Source: Thioalkalivibrio sp. AKL19 (lineage in GTDB: Bacteria > Pseudomonadota > Gammaproteobacteria > Ectothiorhodospirales > Ectothiorhodospiraceae). From it: DNA of 64,000 bases. The position numbers and the translations under genes are program-made. This document shows, piece by piece, positions 28,842-37,427 of this stretch. Where the stretch lies: positions 113,707 to 177,706 of the forward strand of contig NZ_ATUK01000015.1 in assembly GCF_000420165.1 (NCBI RefSeq), given 5' to 3'. Position 1 is the stretch's first letter. Each line of letters opens with the position of its first letter. Below the pieces are notes generated by a model. The model was not told the origin of the DNA. It searched no databases and was given only the letters and a program-made list of their open reading frames with translations.

Positions 28842-30701
28842 TCAGGACGCTCCGGCCGGGAGGTCGATCCGCCGGGGCTCGCCGCGTTCGAAGCGGCCCC
28901 ACGCGGGTTCCCGGATCCACTCGTGGCTGAACGGGTTGAGGCTCCAGCTCCCGGTTCCTCCGGTGAGCTGGTGGTGAGGCGCGTCGCGAATGGCTTCCTG
29001 ACGCAGGCTCAGGCGCATGGCATCCATGCCCAGGGCCACAAACCGGGGCAGCGACTCGTCCCTCGTCTCGGCCTCGTCCCCCAGCAAGCGCACCTGGTCG
29101 AACAGCCGCGGGGCGTCGGGGAACACGATTCCGTTCAGGTCGGCGTCTCGGCCGGCATCCGGTCGCCCGGCGTATACATGCGCCGTGGCCATCATCGGGA
29201 GATGGCTGGCGCGGTGAAAGTGGATATGCGGCACGATGCGCCGCACCTGCGATGCCGTCCCGGCAATGAACAGATGGTCCACATCCGCACGTACCTGCGG
29301 GTCGCCCTCGAGTGCCAGACCCGTGCGCCGCGAGACGTCACGGATACGGGCCTCGCTCTGCGGGATGCCGAGCGCGCTGCCGATGGTGGCGTTCAGTTCG
29401 CCGGCGGTGGGCTGGACCCGGATCATGTCCCGGGGGCGGCGGTCCTCTTCGGCCAGAGCCGCCCGGTACGCCATTGCGACCCGGTCGCCAAAATCCCCGT
29501 CCGGCAGCAGAACCAGGGGGTGGTTCCAGCCCGCGCGCGCCGCGCGATCCGCCACGGCGCGCGCATCCTCTTCCGGGTTCAGGGCGAGCGTCGTCTGCGC
29601 GCTGGCGGTGACGGCATCGGTGCGGTTAAGCAGGATCGACGGCACGGCCTGATCGCCCTGTGCGACTTGCTGCACCGCTTCACGGCGCAGCGGGCCAATG
29701 ATTCGAGCGACGCCTGATTCCACCCCCCGGCGGTACAGGGCGGCGGCGGCATCCGGTTCGCCGCGCGTATCACGAACGATCAGCCGGCCGTTGCCTTCGC
29801 CCTCGGCGTAGAAGGCGCGGGTGATACCGTCCAGGATTGCGTTACCCAGTTCGGCGAGATCGCCGGACAGCGGCAGCAGCACGAGGGTGTCTCCCGGCCT
29901 GCCGGTAGCCAGTGGATGGCTGGCGAGAAGGTCCGGCAGCAGGCTATTGGCCGGATGCGACGGATGCCGTTCGCGCCACTGGCCAGCGGCCTGGCGCGCC
30001 TCGTCCTGGGTGTCGGCCGCGCGCAGCAGGCGGAACAGGCTGACCCAGGCGTCGCCGTCCGGCGGGTGGCTCCCGACCACGCGCTCGCGCTGGGCGGGCC
30101 GCAGCGCAGCAAGCAGACCCCAGATGCGCTCCTGGTTCTCGCCATGAAGGTCCGGCTCCATGACCAGAAGCCCGTCCAGGCGCAGTCGGGTGTCCAGGGC
30201 CTGATACCATTGCCCCTCCCGTTCCAGCAGGCGGGCGTGCAGGGACAGCCCCTGACGGTAGACCTCGGGAGTGCGAGTCGGGTCGTCCGGGTCATCCGCA
30301 CCGAGGCGCTCACGGGCCAGGGCCCAGTCACGCTGGGCCGCCGCGAGGCGGGCGCCCAGCAGGCGGGCCTCCTGTGTGTCGCGCTCTGCTTCGGGGAGCT
30401 CGGCCCACAGGCTATCGGCCTGGTCCAGCTGATCGGGTGTCGCCGGGTCCAGTGCCAGCACGGCCTCGATGGCGCCGCGCACCCGGTCGGGCTCCGGACG
30501 TGAACGGGCCTCGCTCAGCAGGAGGCTGGCGCGCACCTCCGGCGGGAGCTCGGCGAGATCCGGGCGCGCCTCGGGATCCGGGGTGGGCTCCGGATCCGGG
30601 CGCGGGGTGGCACAGCCCACCACGATGACCGCGGCCAGCAGCAACAGGGCAAGGCGGGACAGGGGCCGGGCATGCCCGGCGCAATTGAGAATTCGGGTCA
30701 C
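28842..30701 (-). CDS. lpoA: Outer-membrane lipoprotein activator of PBP1A (LpoA)
   Basis: This 619-residue lipoprotein has the lipobox VVGC with Cys30. Residues about 40-260 are TPR-like helical repeats. From about 268 (LVLLPLSGDLAELGNAILDG) the C-terminal half is a periplasmic-binding-protein-like domain. This is the LpoA layout, which reaches from the outer membrane to stimulate penicillin-binding protein 1A. A Pro/Glu/Asp-rich linker follows the Cys. The start is GTG 30701; no strong ribosome site is seen, and no better codon precedes the signal. It is divergent from rsmI, 34 bp away, as in E. coli. Confidence 0.9.
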   Translation of the reverse strand: MTRILNCAGHARPLSRLALLLLAAVIVVGCATPRPDPEPTPDPEARPDLAELPPEVRASLLLSEARSRPEPDRVRGAIEAVLALDPATPDQLDQADSLWAELPEAERDTQEARLLGARLAAAQRDWALARERLGADDPDDPTRTPEVYRQGLSLHARLLEREGQWYQALDTRLRLDGLLVMEPDLHGENQERIWGLLAALRPAQRERVVGSHPPDGDAWVSLFRLLRAADTQDEARQAAGQWRERHPSHPANSLLPDLLASHPLATGRPGDTLVLLPLSGDLAELGNAILDGITRAFYAEGEGNGRLIVRDTRGEPDAAAALYRRGVESGVARIIGPLRREAVQQVAQGDQAVPSILLNRTDAVTASAQTTLALNPEEDARAVADRAARAGWNHPLVLLPDGDFGDRVAMAYRAALAEEDRRPRDMIRVQPTAGELNATIGSALGIPQSEARIRDVSRRTGLALEGDPQVRADVDHLFIAGTASQVRRIVPHIHFHRASHLPMMATAHVYAGRPDAGRDADLNGIVFPDAPRLFDQVRLLGDEAETRDESLPRFVALGMDAMRLSLRQEAIRDAPHHQLTGGTGSWSLNPFSHEWIREPAWGRFERGEPRRIDLPAGAS

Positions 30702-30735
30702 GATAGCGTTTCGTCGGCAGATTAAGGGGTCAGTA

Positions 30736-31620
30736 TTGAAAGCGCATCAGGCCGTGTCAACGAACTGGGGCACGTTATGGGTGGTGGCCACCCCGATCGG
30801 CAATCTTGGCGACATGAGCCCGCGTGCCGGCGAGATCCTGGCCCAGGTGCAGCGCATTGCGGCGGAGGATACGCGACACAGTGCCGGGCTGCTGGCCCAC
30901 CTGGGCGTGCGGACGCCGCTGGTCAGCCTGCACGAGCACAACGAGGCCGAGCGGGTCCCTGCGCTGCTGGAAGCGTTGCAGAAAGGGGAATCCGTGGCCC
31001 TCATCTCGGATGCGGGGACACCGCTGGTGTCCGATCCCGGATTCCGGCTGGTACGGGCGGCTCAGGAGGCCGGCGCGCCGGTGCGCGCGGTCCCGGGCGC
31101 CAGCGCCCCTCTGGCGGCGCTGGCCGTGGCCGGTCTGCCGTCGGACCGCTTCTGCTTCGAGGGTTTTCTTCCGCACGCCGCCGGGGCCCGCATGCGACAA
31201 CTGGAGACACTGCTCGCGCAGCCGGTTACCACCATCCTGTTCGAATCTTCGCATCGCATCCGCGCCGCGGCCGGGGACCTCGCGGGACTGGCGCCGGAGC
31301 GCGAGGTGTTCCTGGCGCGCGAGCTGACCAAGCAGTTCGAAGAGCACTATCGCGGCGATGCCGGCGGATTGCCCGCCTGGCTGGATGCCGACCGTAACCG
31401 GACGCGCGGCGAGTTCGTCCTGATCCTGGGGCCCGCACCGGCCCCGGAAACCGGCGGCGAGGCCGACGAGCCGCTGTCGGCCGAGCACGAGCGCCTGCTG
31501 GCGGCGCTGTTGCGCGAGCTCCCCCTCAAGCGCGCCGCGCGCCTGATCTCCGACGCCACCGACCTGCCACGCAACCGCGTCTACGCCCGTGCCCTCGCCC
31601 TCAAGGACACCGCCGGCTAG
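30736..31620 (+). CDS. rsmI: 16S rRNA 2'-O-ribose C1402 methyltransferase
   Basis: This 294-residue SAM-dependent tetrapyrrole-methylase-fold enzyme methylates C1402 of 16S rRNA. Motifs are LWVVATPIGNLGDMSPRA, AAEDTRHSAGLLAHLG, ALISDAGTPLVSDPGF and VPGASAPLAALAVAGLPSD. The start is probably TTG 30736 with AAGGGG at a good distance; a GTG six codons on is the alternative. A long upstream open frame overlapping lpoA on the other strand is not coding. Confidence 0.94.
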   Translation: MKAHQAVSTNWGTLWVVATPIGNLGDMSPRAGEILAQVQRIAAEDTRHSAGLLAHLGVRTPLVSLHEHNEAERVPALLEALQKGESVALISDAGTPLVSDPGFRLVRAAQEAGAPVRAVPGASAPLAALAVAGLPSDRFCFEGFLPHAAGARMRQLETLLAQPVTTILFESSHRIRAAAGDLAGLAPEREVFLARELTKQFEEHYRGDAGGLPAWLDADRNRTRGEFVLILGPAPAPETGGEADEPLSAEHERLLAALLRELPLKRAARLISDATDLPRNRVYARALALKDTAG

Positions 31621-31857
31621 GGTCTGTTGTTCAGCCACAGAGAGGTCAAGGGCAAGAGCCGTCGACAGGAAGGTTAGAAGATGCGAAGAACATCATTGTT
31701 GGTAGGGGGCTGGTTGTTGCCGTATCGGCCGGATCTCGGTGTTTGGAGTCCAATTGAGTTCCTTCCGATCTTCATGCCTTCCTGTGAATCGCTCTTGACC
31801 CGAATCCGTACGCCTGATGGCGGGCCAGGACCTTGTTGGCCAGGGCCTGGTAAAGCC

Positions 31858-31886
31858 TTGCGTTCGGGGGCGCGGCGGCGTACAAG
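31858..31886 (+). promoter_or_regulatory. rnpB: Promoter of rnpB
   Basis: TTGCGT (31858-31863), a 17-bp spacer and TACAAG (31881-31886) place the start about 7-8 bases downstream. That is exactly where the rnpB P1 helix begins. The 240 bp between rsmI and this promoter hold nothing I recognise. Confidence 0.7.
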
Positions 31887-31893
31887 GAGCGCG

Positions 31894-32249
31894 GGAGTCG
31901 GCCAGGCAGTCGCTGCATCCTCGGATGTGGAGGAAAGTCCGGGCTCCACAGGGCAGGACGCCAGGTAACGCCTGGGCGGCGCGAGCCGACGGAAAGTGCC
32001 GCAGAAAATATACCGCCGATGGCCCGGTTCGCCGGGTACAGGTAAGGGTGAAATGGTGCGGTAAGAGCGCACCGCGCGACTGGTAACAGTTCGTGGCAGG
32101 GTAAACCCCGTCCGGAGCAAGGCCAAATAGGGGTGTATGGTGTGGCCCGCATCGCACCCGGGTAGGCTGCTCGAGGCGTCCGGTGACGGACGTCCCAGAT
32201 GAATGACTGTCCTCGACAGAACCCGGCTTACGGCCGGCTCCCACTTTTT
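31894..32249 (+). ncRNA. rnpB: RNase P RNA, bacterial class A
   Basis: This is the catalytic RNA of RNase P, which trims tRNA 5' ends. Nearly invariant pieces are all present in order: GAGGAAAGTCCGGGCTCC at 31931 onward, the GCCAGGTAACGCCTGGG stem, GGTAAGGGTGAAA, GGTGCGGTAAGAGCGCACC, GGAGCAAGGCCAAATAGGGG and GATGAATGACTGTCC. The 5' GGGAGTCGGCC pairs over 11 bp with the 3' GGCCGGCTCCC to form P1, defining the ends. P1 followed by ACTTTTT probably also ends transcription. A short open frame overlapping its 5' part is spurious. Confidence 0.97.
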
Positions 32250-32451
32250 CCCACCTGCGAGACACCCGCCCCCGCGCCGGTTCGGGGCAACCCCGCTGCG
32301 TGCGCGGCAAACTTGTAAAGTGATGCATGAAGTTTGGGCCTCAACACGAGGCTTTTAATACCCTTCTTCCGGCCCTTTTAGCGACCCGGAGCCGGGGGCG
32401 CTAAGTCTCTGTGATTCAACGCTTATTTTTTGTTTTTCGGGGTCAATTTCC

Positions 32452-32481
32452 TTGACTCTGGAGGATGCCCGTACCTATAGT
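32452..32481 (+). promoter_or_regulatory. Promoter of the mra/dcw cluster
   Basis: TTGACT (32452-32457), an 18-bp spacer and TATAGT (32476-32481) make the best sigma-70 promoter in the window. A T-rich stretch (32423-32437) upstream could act as an UP element. The start would be near 32488. An imperfect hairpin (32378-32404) lies between rnpB and this promoter. Confidence 0.8.
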
Positions 32482-32490
32482 GTCGAAAAG

Positions 32491-32514
32491 TGGGTCAAAG
32501 TGGGGAAAGGTGGG
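32491..32514 (+). promoter_or_regulatory. MraZ operator: three TGGG boxes
   Basis: TGGG occurs at 32491-32494, 32501-32504 and 32511-32514, exactly 10 bp apart, just downstream of the promoter. MraZ is known to bind TGGG repeats with this spacing and to repress its own operon, so this is the expected autoregulatory site. Confidence 0.85.
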
Positions 32515-32532
32515 TAACCACCGCTACCAGCC

Positions 32533-32973
32533 ATGTTCCGAGGCGTCAGCCAGCTCAATCTGGATGCGAAGGGCCGCCTGGCCATGCCGGCGCGGTATCG
32601 CGACGACCTCGCTGCGAGCTGCAACAGCCAGCTGGTGCTCACCGTTGATCCCTCCCGCTGCCTGCTCCTCTATCCGTTTCCGGAATGGGAGCGCATCGAG
32701 CAGAACCTGATGTCCCGCCCCAACATGAACCCCAGGGTGCGCAACCTGCAGCGTCTGCTGGTGGGGCATGCCACCGAGTGCGAACTGGATGGCAGTGGTC
32801 GTCTGCTGCTGCCCACGCCCCTGCGTCAGTACGCCGGCCTGGAAAAGCGGGTCGTGCTGCTGGGACAGGGCAAGAAGTTCGAAATCTGGGACGAGGCCAC
32901 CTGGGAGGAGACCTGCGCCCAGGTGCTGGGGGGTGACGTGGATGACGAAGCGCTCGAGTCCATCGCGTTGTGA
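32533..32973 (+). CDS. mraZ: Transcriptional regulator MraZ
   Basis: This 146-residue protein contains two AbrB-like (SpoVT-AbrB) DNA-binding modules. Each carries the D-x-x-G-R-x-x-x-P motif: LDAKGRLAMPARYRD near the start and LDGSGRLLLPTPLRQ in the middle. It forms a ring that binds the TGGG boxes upstream. The MFRG start at 32533 is the family's usual one, although I see no clear Shine-Dalgarno sequence. rsmH begins inside its last codons. Confidence 0.95.
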   Translation: MFRGVSQLNLDAKGRLAMPARYRDDLAASCNSQLVLTVDPSRCLLLYPFPEWERIEQNLMSRPNMNPRVRNLQRLLVGHATECELDGSGRLLLPTPLRQYAGLEKRVVLLGQGKKFEIWDEATWEETCAQVLGGDVDDEALESIAL

Positions 32974-33905
32974 CGGACATGGAAACCGTCTCCCACATCC
33001 CGGTGCTGCGCGACGCGGTGCTGGAGGGCCTGGCCGTGCGTGCTGATGGCTTCTACGTCGACGGCACCTTCGGGCGCGGCGGGCACAGCCGCGCGATCCT
33101 GGAGCGGCTGGGCCCGGATGGCCGGCTGCTGGCCATGGACCGTGACCCCGACGCCGCCGAGGCTGCCGCGGTGCTGGCCGATGATCCCCGTTTCGCCTTC
33201 GAGGCCGGACCGTTCTCGAGCATGGCGGACGTGCTGCGCGAGCGCTTCCCCGGGCGTGGGCCGGACGGGGTGTTTCTGGATCTGGGCGTCTCTTCGCCGC
33301 AGCTCGACACCCCTGAACGTGGGTTCAGCTTCCAGCATGACGGTCCGCTGGACATGCGCATGGACCCCGCCCACGGCGAGAGCGCGGCGGACTGGCTGGC
33401 GCGCGCCGACGAGGCCGCGATCGCCGACGTGATCTACCACTATGGCGAGGAGCGTCACTCGCGGCGTATTGCCCGGGCCATCGTGGCCGCCCGTGCCGAG
33501 GCCCCGATTGCCCGGACTGGCGAGCTGGCCGAGATCGTGCGCCGCGCGGTGCCGAAGCGCGAGCCGGGCAAACACCCGGCGACCCGGACCTTCCAGGCCC
33601 TGCGCATCTTCGTGAACGAGGAGCTGGCCGAGCTCGAGCAGTGGCTGGCGACCATTCCCGACGTACTCCCGGCCGGTGCCCGGCTGGTGGTCATCAGCTT
33701 CCATTCGCTGGAAGACCGGATGGTGAAGCAGGCCCTGCGCAAGCCGGTGTCCGGGGTGCGGCTGCCGAAGGGGTTGCCGGTGATGCCGGAAGAGCCGGAG
33801 CGCAAGCTGCGGCCCGTGGGCAAGCCGATCCATGCCGATCGCGACGAGCAACGGATCAATCCGCGTTCGCGGTCTGCCGTGTTGCGCGTGGGGGAGCGGC
33901 TCTGA
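32970..33905 (+). CDS. rsmH: 16S rRNA (cytosine1402-N4)-methyltransferase
   Basis: This 311-residue SAM methyltransferase (formerly MraW) modifies C1402 N4 of 16S rRNA, the same base RsmI methylates on the ribose. Motifs are HIPVLRDAVLEGL, VDGTFGRGGHSRAIL (SAM loop), FLDLGVSSPQLD, GFSFQHDGPLDMRMD, and ISFHSLEDRMVK near the end. Start GTG 32970 overlaps mraZ by 4 bp; an ATG three codons later is possible. The stop overlaps ftsL. Confidence 0.96.
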   Translation: MTDMETVSHIPVLRDAVLEGLAVRADGFYVDGTFGRGGHSRAILERLGPDGRLLAMDRDPDAAEAAAVLADDPRFAFEAGPFSSMADVLRERFPGRGPDGVFLDLGVSSPQLDTPERGFSFQHDGPLDMRMDPAHGESAADWLARADEAAIADVIYHYGEERHSRRIARAIVAARAEAPIARTGELAEIVRRAVPKREPGKHPATRTFQALRIFVNEELAELEQWLATIPDVLPAGARLVVISFHSLEDRMVKQALRKPVSGVRLPKGLPVMPEEPERKLRPVGKPIHADRDEQRINPRSRSAVLRVGERL

Positions 33906-34189
33906 TGGTCGCGCGTGGACTCCTGGCCGTCGCGCTGGCAACCGGCGTGTTCGCCTCGGCGATTGGTGTGGTCGCGGCCAAGCACGAGGCGCGCCAGGCC
34001 TTCGTCGACCACCAGCAGGCACTGAGCCAGCGCGATGTCCTGAACCTCGAGTGGACGCAGTTGCAGATCGAACAGTCCACCTGGGCGACCCAGGGCCGGG
34101 TCGAGGAACAGGCGCGCGAGCGTCTCGGCATGATTCAGCCGGAGTCCGACCACATCGTGGTGATCGGGGGTGATGCATGGGCGCGCTGA
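33905..34189 (+). CDS. ftsL: Cell division protein FtsL
   Basis: This is a 94-residue bitopic membrane protein. One N-terminal membrane helix (LLAVALATGVFASAIGVVAA) is followed by a coiled-coil-like periplasmic part (HQQALSQRDVLNLEWTQLQ) and the motif WATQGRVEEQARERLGM, typical of FtsL. With FtsB and FtsQ it activates FtsWI at the septum. ATG 33905 overlaps the rsmH stop and its end overlaps ftsI by 13 bp. Sequence conservation is low in the family, so position adds to the call. Confidence 0.93.
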   Translation: MVARGLLAVALATGVFASAIGVVAAKHEARQAFVDHQQALSQRDVLNLEWTQLQIEQSTWATQGRVEEQARERLGMIQPESDHIVVIGGDAWAR

Positions 34190-35892
34190 AGCGGCAGATC
34201 AGTGGCGGTCGCCTGAAGGTTGTGATCGTGGTCTTTGCCGTGGCGAGCGTCGCGCTGCTGTTGCGGGCCGTGGACCTGCAGGTGCTGGAGCGCGACTTCC
34301 TGACCAAGCAGGGTGAACAGCGCCAGGTCCGCACCCTGACCGAGTCCGCCCACCGCGGCATGATCACCGACCGCCACGGCGAACCCCTGGCGATCTCGGC
34401 CCCGGTGCAGACCGCCTGGGCCAACCCGCAGGACCTGATCGGACAGCGCGACCGCTGGCCCGAGCTGGCCGCGGCGCTGGAGGTGGACCCGGACTGGCTG
34501 GCCGAACGCCTCGAGGCCCGCGCCACGCGCGAATTCGTCTACCTGCGCCGGCACATGCTGCCGCAGCAGGCCGAGCGTGTGGCCGCCCTGCGCATGCAGG
34601 GCGTCGGGTTGACCCGGGAGTTTCGCCGCTATTATCCGCACGGCGAGGCCACGTCGCACGTACTCGGTTACACCAACATTGACGATCAGGGACAGGAGGG
34701 CGTGGAACTGGCCTTCGATCAGTGGCTGTCGGGACAGCCGGGGGCCAAGCGCGTGCTGCGCGACCGTCACGGTCGCACCATTCGCGACGTGGCCAGTATC
34801 CGCCCGGCGCGCGACGGCAACACCCTGGCATTGACCCTGGATCAGCGCCTGCAGTACCTGGCCTATCGCGAGCTGAAGGCCGCGGTGGCCGAACATCATG
34901 CGCGTGGCGGTTCCGCCGTCCTGCTGGATGCCCGCACCGGCGAGGTCCTGGCGCTGGTCAATCAGCCGGGGTTCAACCCGAACAACCGCGGCGCCATCCG
35001 CTCCGACCGGGCGCGCAACCGGGCCATCACCGACACCATGGAGCCCGGCTCGGTGATGAAGCCGTTCACCGTCGCGGCGGCCCTGGATGCCGGGGTGGTG
35101 GACGCCAATGCCACGCTCGAGACCGGCCCCGGCACCATGCGCGTGGGCCGTCTGACCGTGCGTGACCTGCGCGATTACGGGACGATCGACCTGACCACCC
35201 TGATCGCTCGTTCAAGCAACGTCGGGGCGACCCAGCTGGCCCTGGAGACCCCGGCCGATCGCTTCTGGCAAACCCTGCACCAGGCCGGTTTCGGCCGAGC
35301 CCCGGGGACCCACTTCCCCGGCGAGGCCAGCGGTCGCCTGCGCGACTTCACCACCTGGCGCGAGGTCGAACAGGCCACGCTTGGATATGGCTACGGCCTG
35401 TCGTTGTCGCCCCTGCAGATGGCGGCGGCGTACACCGCGTTTGCCAACGACGGCGAGCGGGTGCCGGTCCGGCTGGTGCGCACCGCCGATGACCTGCGCG
35501 AGCCCGCCCAGGTGATGACCCCGCGCACCGCGCGCCAGGTGCTGGCCATGATGGAACACGTGATCGGGACCGAGGGCACGGCCCGCCAGGCCGCGATCGA
35601 CGGCTACCGGGTGGCCGGCAAGACCGGGACCAGTCGCAAGAGCGGTCCGGGCGGTTATACCGAGGACCGCTACTTCTCCAGTTTCGTCGGCCTGGCCCCG
35701 GCCTCCGATCCGCGTTTCGTCATGGCCGTGGTGATCGACGAGCCGGATGCGGGTGTCTACTACGGGGGCGCCGTTGCCGCCCCGGTGTTCCAGCGGGTTG
35801 TGAGTTCGGCCCTGCGCATGTTCAACGTGCGCCCCGATGCGATGCCGGAGATCCCGATGCGCCTGGCCGTGGAGCGCGAGGGGGCGACATGA
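34177..35892 (+). CDS. ftsI: Septal peptidoglycan transpeptidase FtsI (PBP3)
   Basis: This 571-residue class B penicillin-binding protein cross-links septal peptidoglycan. After a short cytoplasmic tail and one membrane helix (VVIVVFAVASVALLL) come the pedestal domain (RGMITDRHGEPLA) and the transpeptidase domain. Catalytic motifs are Ser292-x-x-Lys295 in EPGSVMKP, Ser346-Ser-Asn348 in ARSSNVG and Lys482-Thr-Gly-Thr in AGKTGTS. It overlaps ftsL by 13 bp and murE by 4 bp. Confidence 0.97.
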   Translation: MGALKRQISGGRLKVVIVVFAVASVALLLRAVDLQVLERDFLTKQGEQRQVRTLTESAHRGMITDRHGEPLAISAPVQTAWANPQDLIGQRDRWPELAAALEVDPDWLAERLEARATREFVYLRRHMLPQQAERVAALRMQGVGLTREFRRYYPHGEATSHVLGYTNIDDQGQEGVELAFDQWLSGQPGAKRVLRDRHGRTIRDVASIRPARDGNTLALTLDQRLQYLAYRELKAAVAEHHARGGSAVLLDARTGEVLALVNQPGFNPNNRGAIRSDRARNRAITDTMEPGSVMKPFTVAAALDAGVVDANATLETGPGTMRVGRLTVRDLRDYGTIDLTTLIARSSNVGATQLALETPADRFWQTLHQAGFGRAPGTHFPGEASGRLRDFTTWREVEQATLGYGYGLSLSPLQMAAAYTAFANDGERVPVRLVRTADDLREPAQVMTPRTARQVLAMMEHVIGTEGTARQAAIDGYRVAGKTGTSRKSGPGGYTEDRYFSSFVGLAPASDPRFVMAVVIDEPDAGVYYGGAVAAPVFQRVVSSALRMFNVRPDAMPEIPMRLAVEREGAT

Positions 35893-37427
35893 TGGCCGCG
35901 CGCGAGACACGCGATACGATTGGGCCGGTGCTGGGCGATCTGCTGTCGGGGGACGATCTGCGCCCCGACGTCGCCCAGATGCCCGTTGCCGATCTTGTTC
36001 ACGACAGCCGCCGGGTCGCCCCCGGCGCGGTACTGGTGGCGCTGGCCGGGACGCATGGCCATGGGCTCGACCACGCCGCCGATGCGGCCGCGCGCGGGGC
36101 CGCCGCCATCCTCTGGGACGAGGCTGAACCGCCCGAAACCCGCCCGGACGTTCCGATGATCCATGTGCCGGGCCTGCGCGAGCGGCTGCCCGGGATGGCG
36201 CGCGCGCTGTTCGGCGCCTGGCCGGAGGCCGCCCCGCTGGTGGCGGTTACCGGCACCGACGGCAAGACCTCGGTTACCCACCTGATCGCGCTCGCGCTGG
36301 AGGCCCTGGGTCGGCCCACCGGGCTGATCGGCACGCTGGGTGTCGGGCGCCCGGGCCAGCTTGTCGATACTGGCCACACCACGCCGGGCGTGATCGACCT
36401 GTACCGTCACCTGGCGCAACTGGCGGGAGCCGGTTGCCAGGCCGTGGCGCTCGAGGCCTCCTCGCACGGCCTGGCACAGGGGCGTCTCGCCGGGGCGCCG
36501 ATCAGCGTGGGCGTGCTGACGCAGCTGAGTTCCGATCATCTCGATTTTCATGGCAGTCAGGAGGCCTATGCCACCGCCAAGGCCCGGTTGTTCGCCTGGC
36601 CCGGCCTGCAAACCGCGGTGCTCAATGTTGACGACGCCTTCGGTCGCCAGGTGGCACAGACCCTGCCGCCCGGCATCCAGGCCCTGACCTACAGCGCAGC
36701 GGGTGCCTCCGCTGACCTGCGTGCCCGGGACGTGGAGGCCACGGCGGACGGCCTGCGGTTCGTTCTCGAGGCCGACGGCCGGAGCTACCCGGTTCGTTCC
36801 GCGCTGTTCGGCCTGTTCCAGGTCGGAAACCTGCTCGCGACCCTTGCCGTGCTGCAGGCCGTTGGGGTGGCGCGTACGCGTGCGCTCACGGCGGTCGCCG
36901 AGCTGCCCGGTGTGCCCGGGCGCATGGAACGTTTCCCGCTGCCGGGCGGGGCCCTGGCGGTAGTCGATTATGCCCACACCGCCGAGGCGCTGGAGGCGGC
37001 CCTGTGTGCCCTGCGCCCGCACACCGAAGGACGCCTGAGTGTGGTCTTCGGCTGTGGCGGCGACCGCGATCGGGGCAAGCGCCCGGCGATGGGCCGGGTT
37101 GCCTGCCGCCACGCGGACGTGGTCTTCGTGACCGACGACAACCCGCGCGGGGAGGATCCGGCCGCGATTCGCGCCGCGATCCTCGCCGGCTGCGCCGATG
37201 CCGCCGAATGCCACGAGATCGGTGATCGCGCGACCGCGATCGCCAGCGCGCTGGCCGAGGCGGATGCGGGGGATGTGGTGCTGGTGGCCGGCAAGGGCCA
37301 CGAGACGACACAGGAGATTCGCGGTCAGCGCTATCCGTTCAGCGACCGCGAGCAGGTGCAGGCACAGGCCGGCCGGCACCCAAAGGACGCGCGCGGCCAC
37401 GACCGTGCGCCCGGGGAGGAGGGGTAA
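35889..37427 (+). CDS. murE: UDP-MurNAc-tripeptide synthetase (meso-diaminopimelate-adding)
   Basis: This 512-residue Mur ligase adds the third amino acid to UDP-MurNAc-L-Ala-D-Glu. It shows the ATP loop GTDGKTSVTH, the LEASSHGLAQGRL stretch and YAHTAEALE. The substrate motif DNPR (in TDDNPRGEDP) indicates meso-diaminopimelate rather than lysine, as expected for a Gram-negative cell. The ATG overlaps ftsI; a second ATG directly follows. The stop overlaps the murF ATG. Confidence 0.97.
   Translation: MMAARETRDTIGPVLGDLLSGDDLRPDVAQMPVADLVHDSRRVAPGAVLVALAGTHGHGLDHAADAAARGAAAILWDEAEPPETRPDVPMIHVPGLRERLPGMARALFGAWPEAAPLVAVTGTDGKTSVTHLIALALEALGRPTGLIGTLGVGRPGQLVDTGHTTPGVIDLYRHLAQLAGAGCQAVALEASSHGLAQGRLAGAPISVGVLTQLSSDHLDFHGSQEAYATAKARLFAWPGLQTAVLNVDDAFGRQVAQTLPPGIQALTYSAAGASADLRARDVEATADGLRFVLEADGRSYPVRSALFGLFQVGNLLATLAVLQAVGVARTRALTAVAELPGVPGRMERFPLPGGALAVVDYAHTAEALEAALCALRPHTEGRLSVVFGCGGDRDRGKRPAMGRVACRHADVVFVTDDNPRGEDPAAIRAAILAGCADAAECHEIGDRATAIASALAEADAGDVVLVAGKGHETTQEIRGQRYPFSDREQVQAQAGRHPKDARGHDRAPGEEG

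Noticed and set aside
31681..31968. Short plus-strand open frame running into rnpB
   Set aside because: It overlaps the catalytic RNA and has no ribosome site or family similarity.
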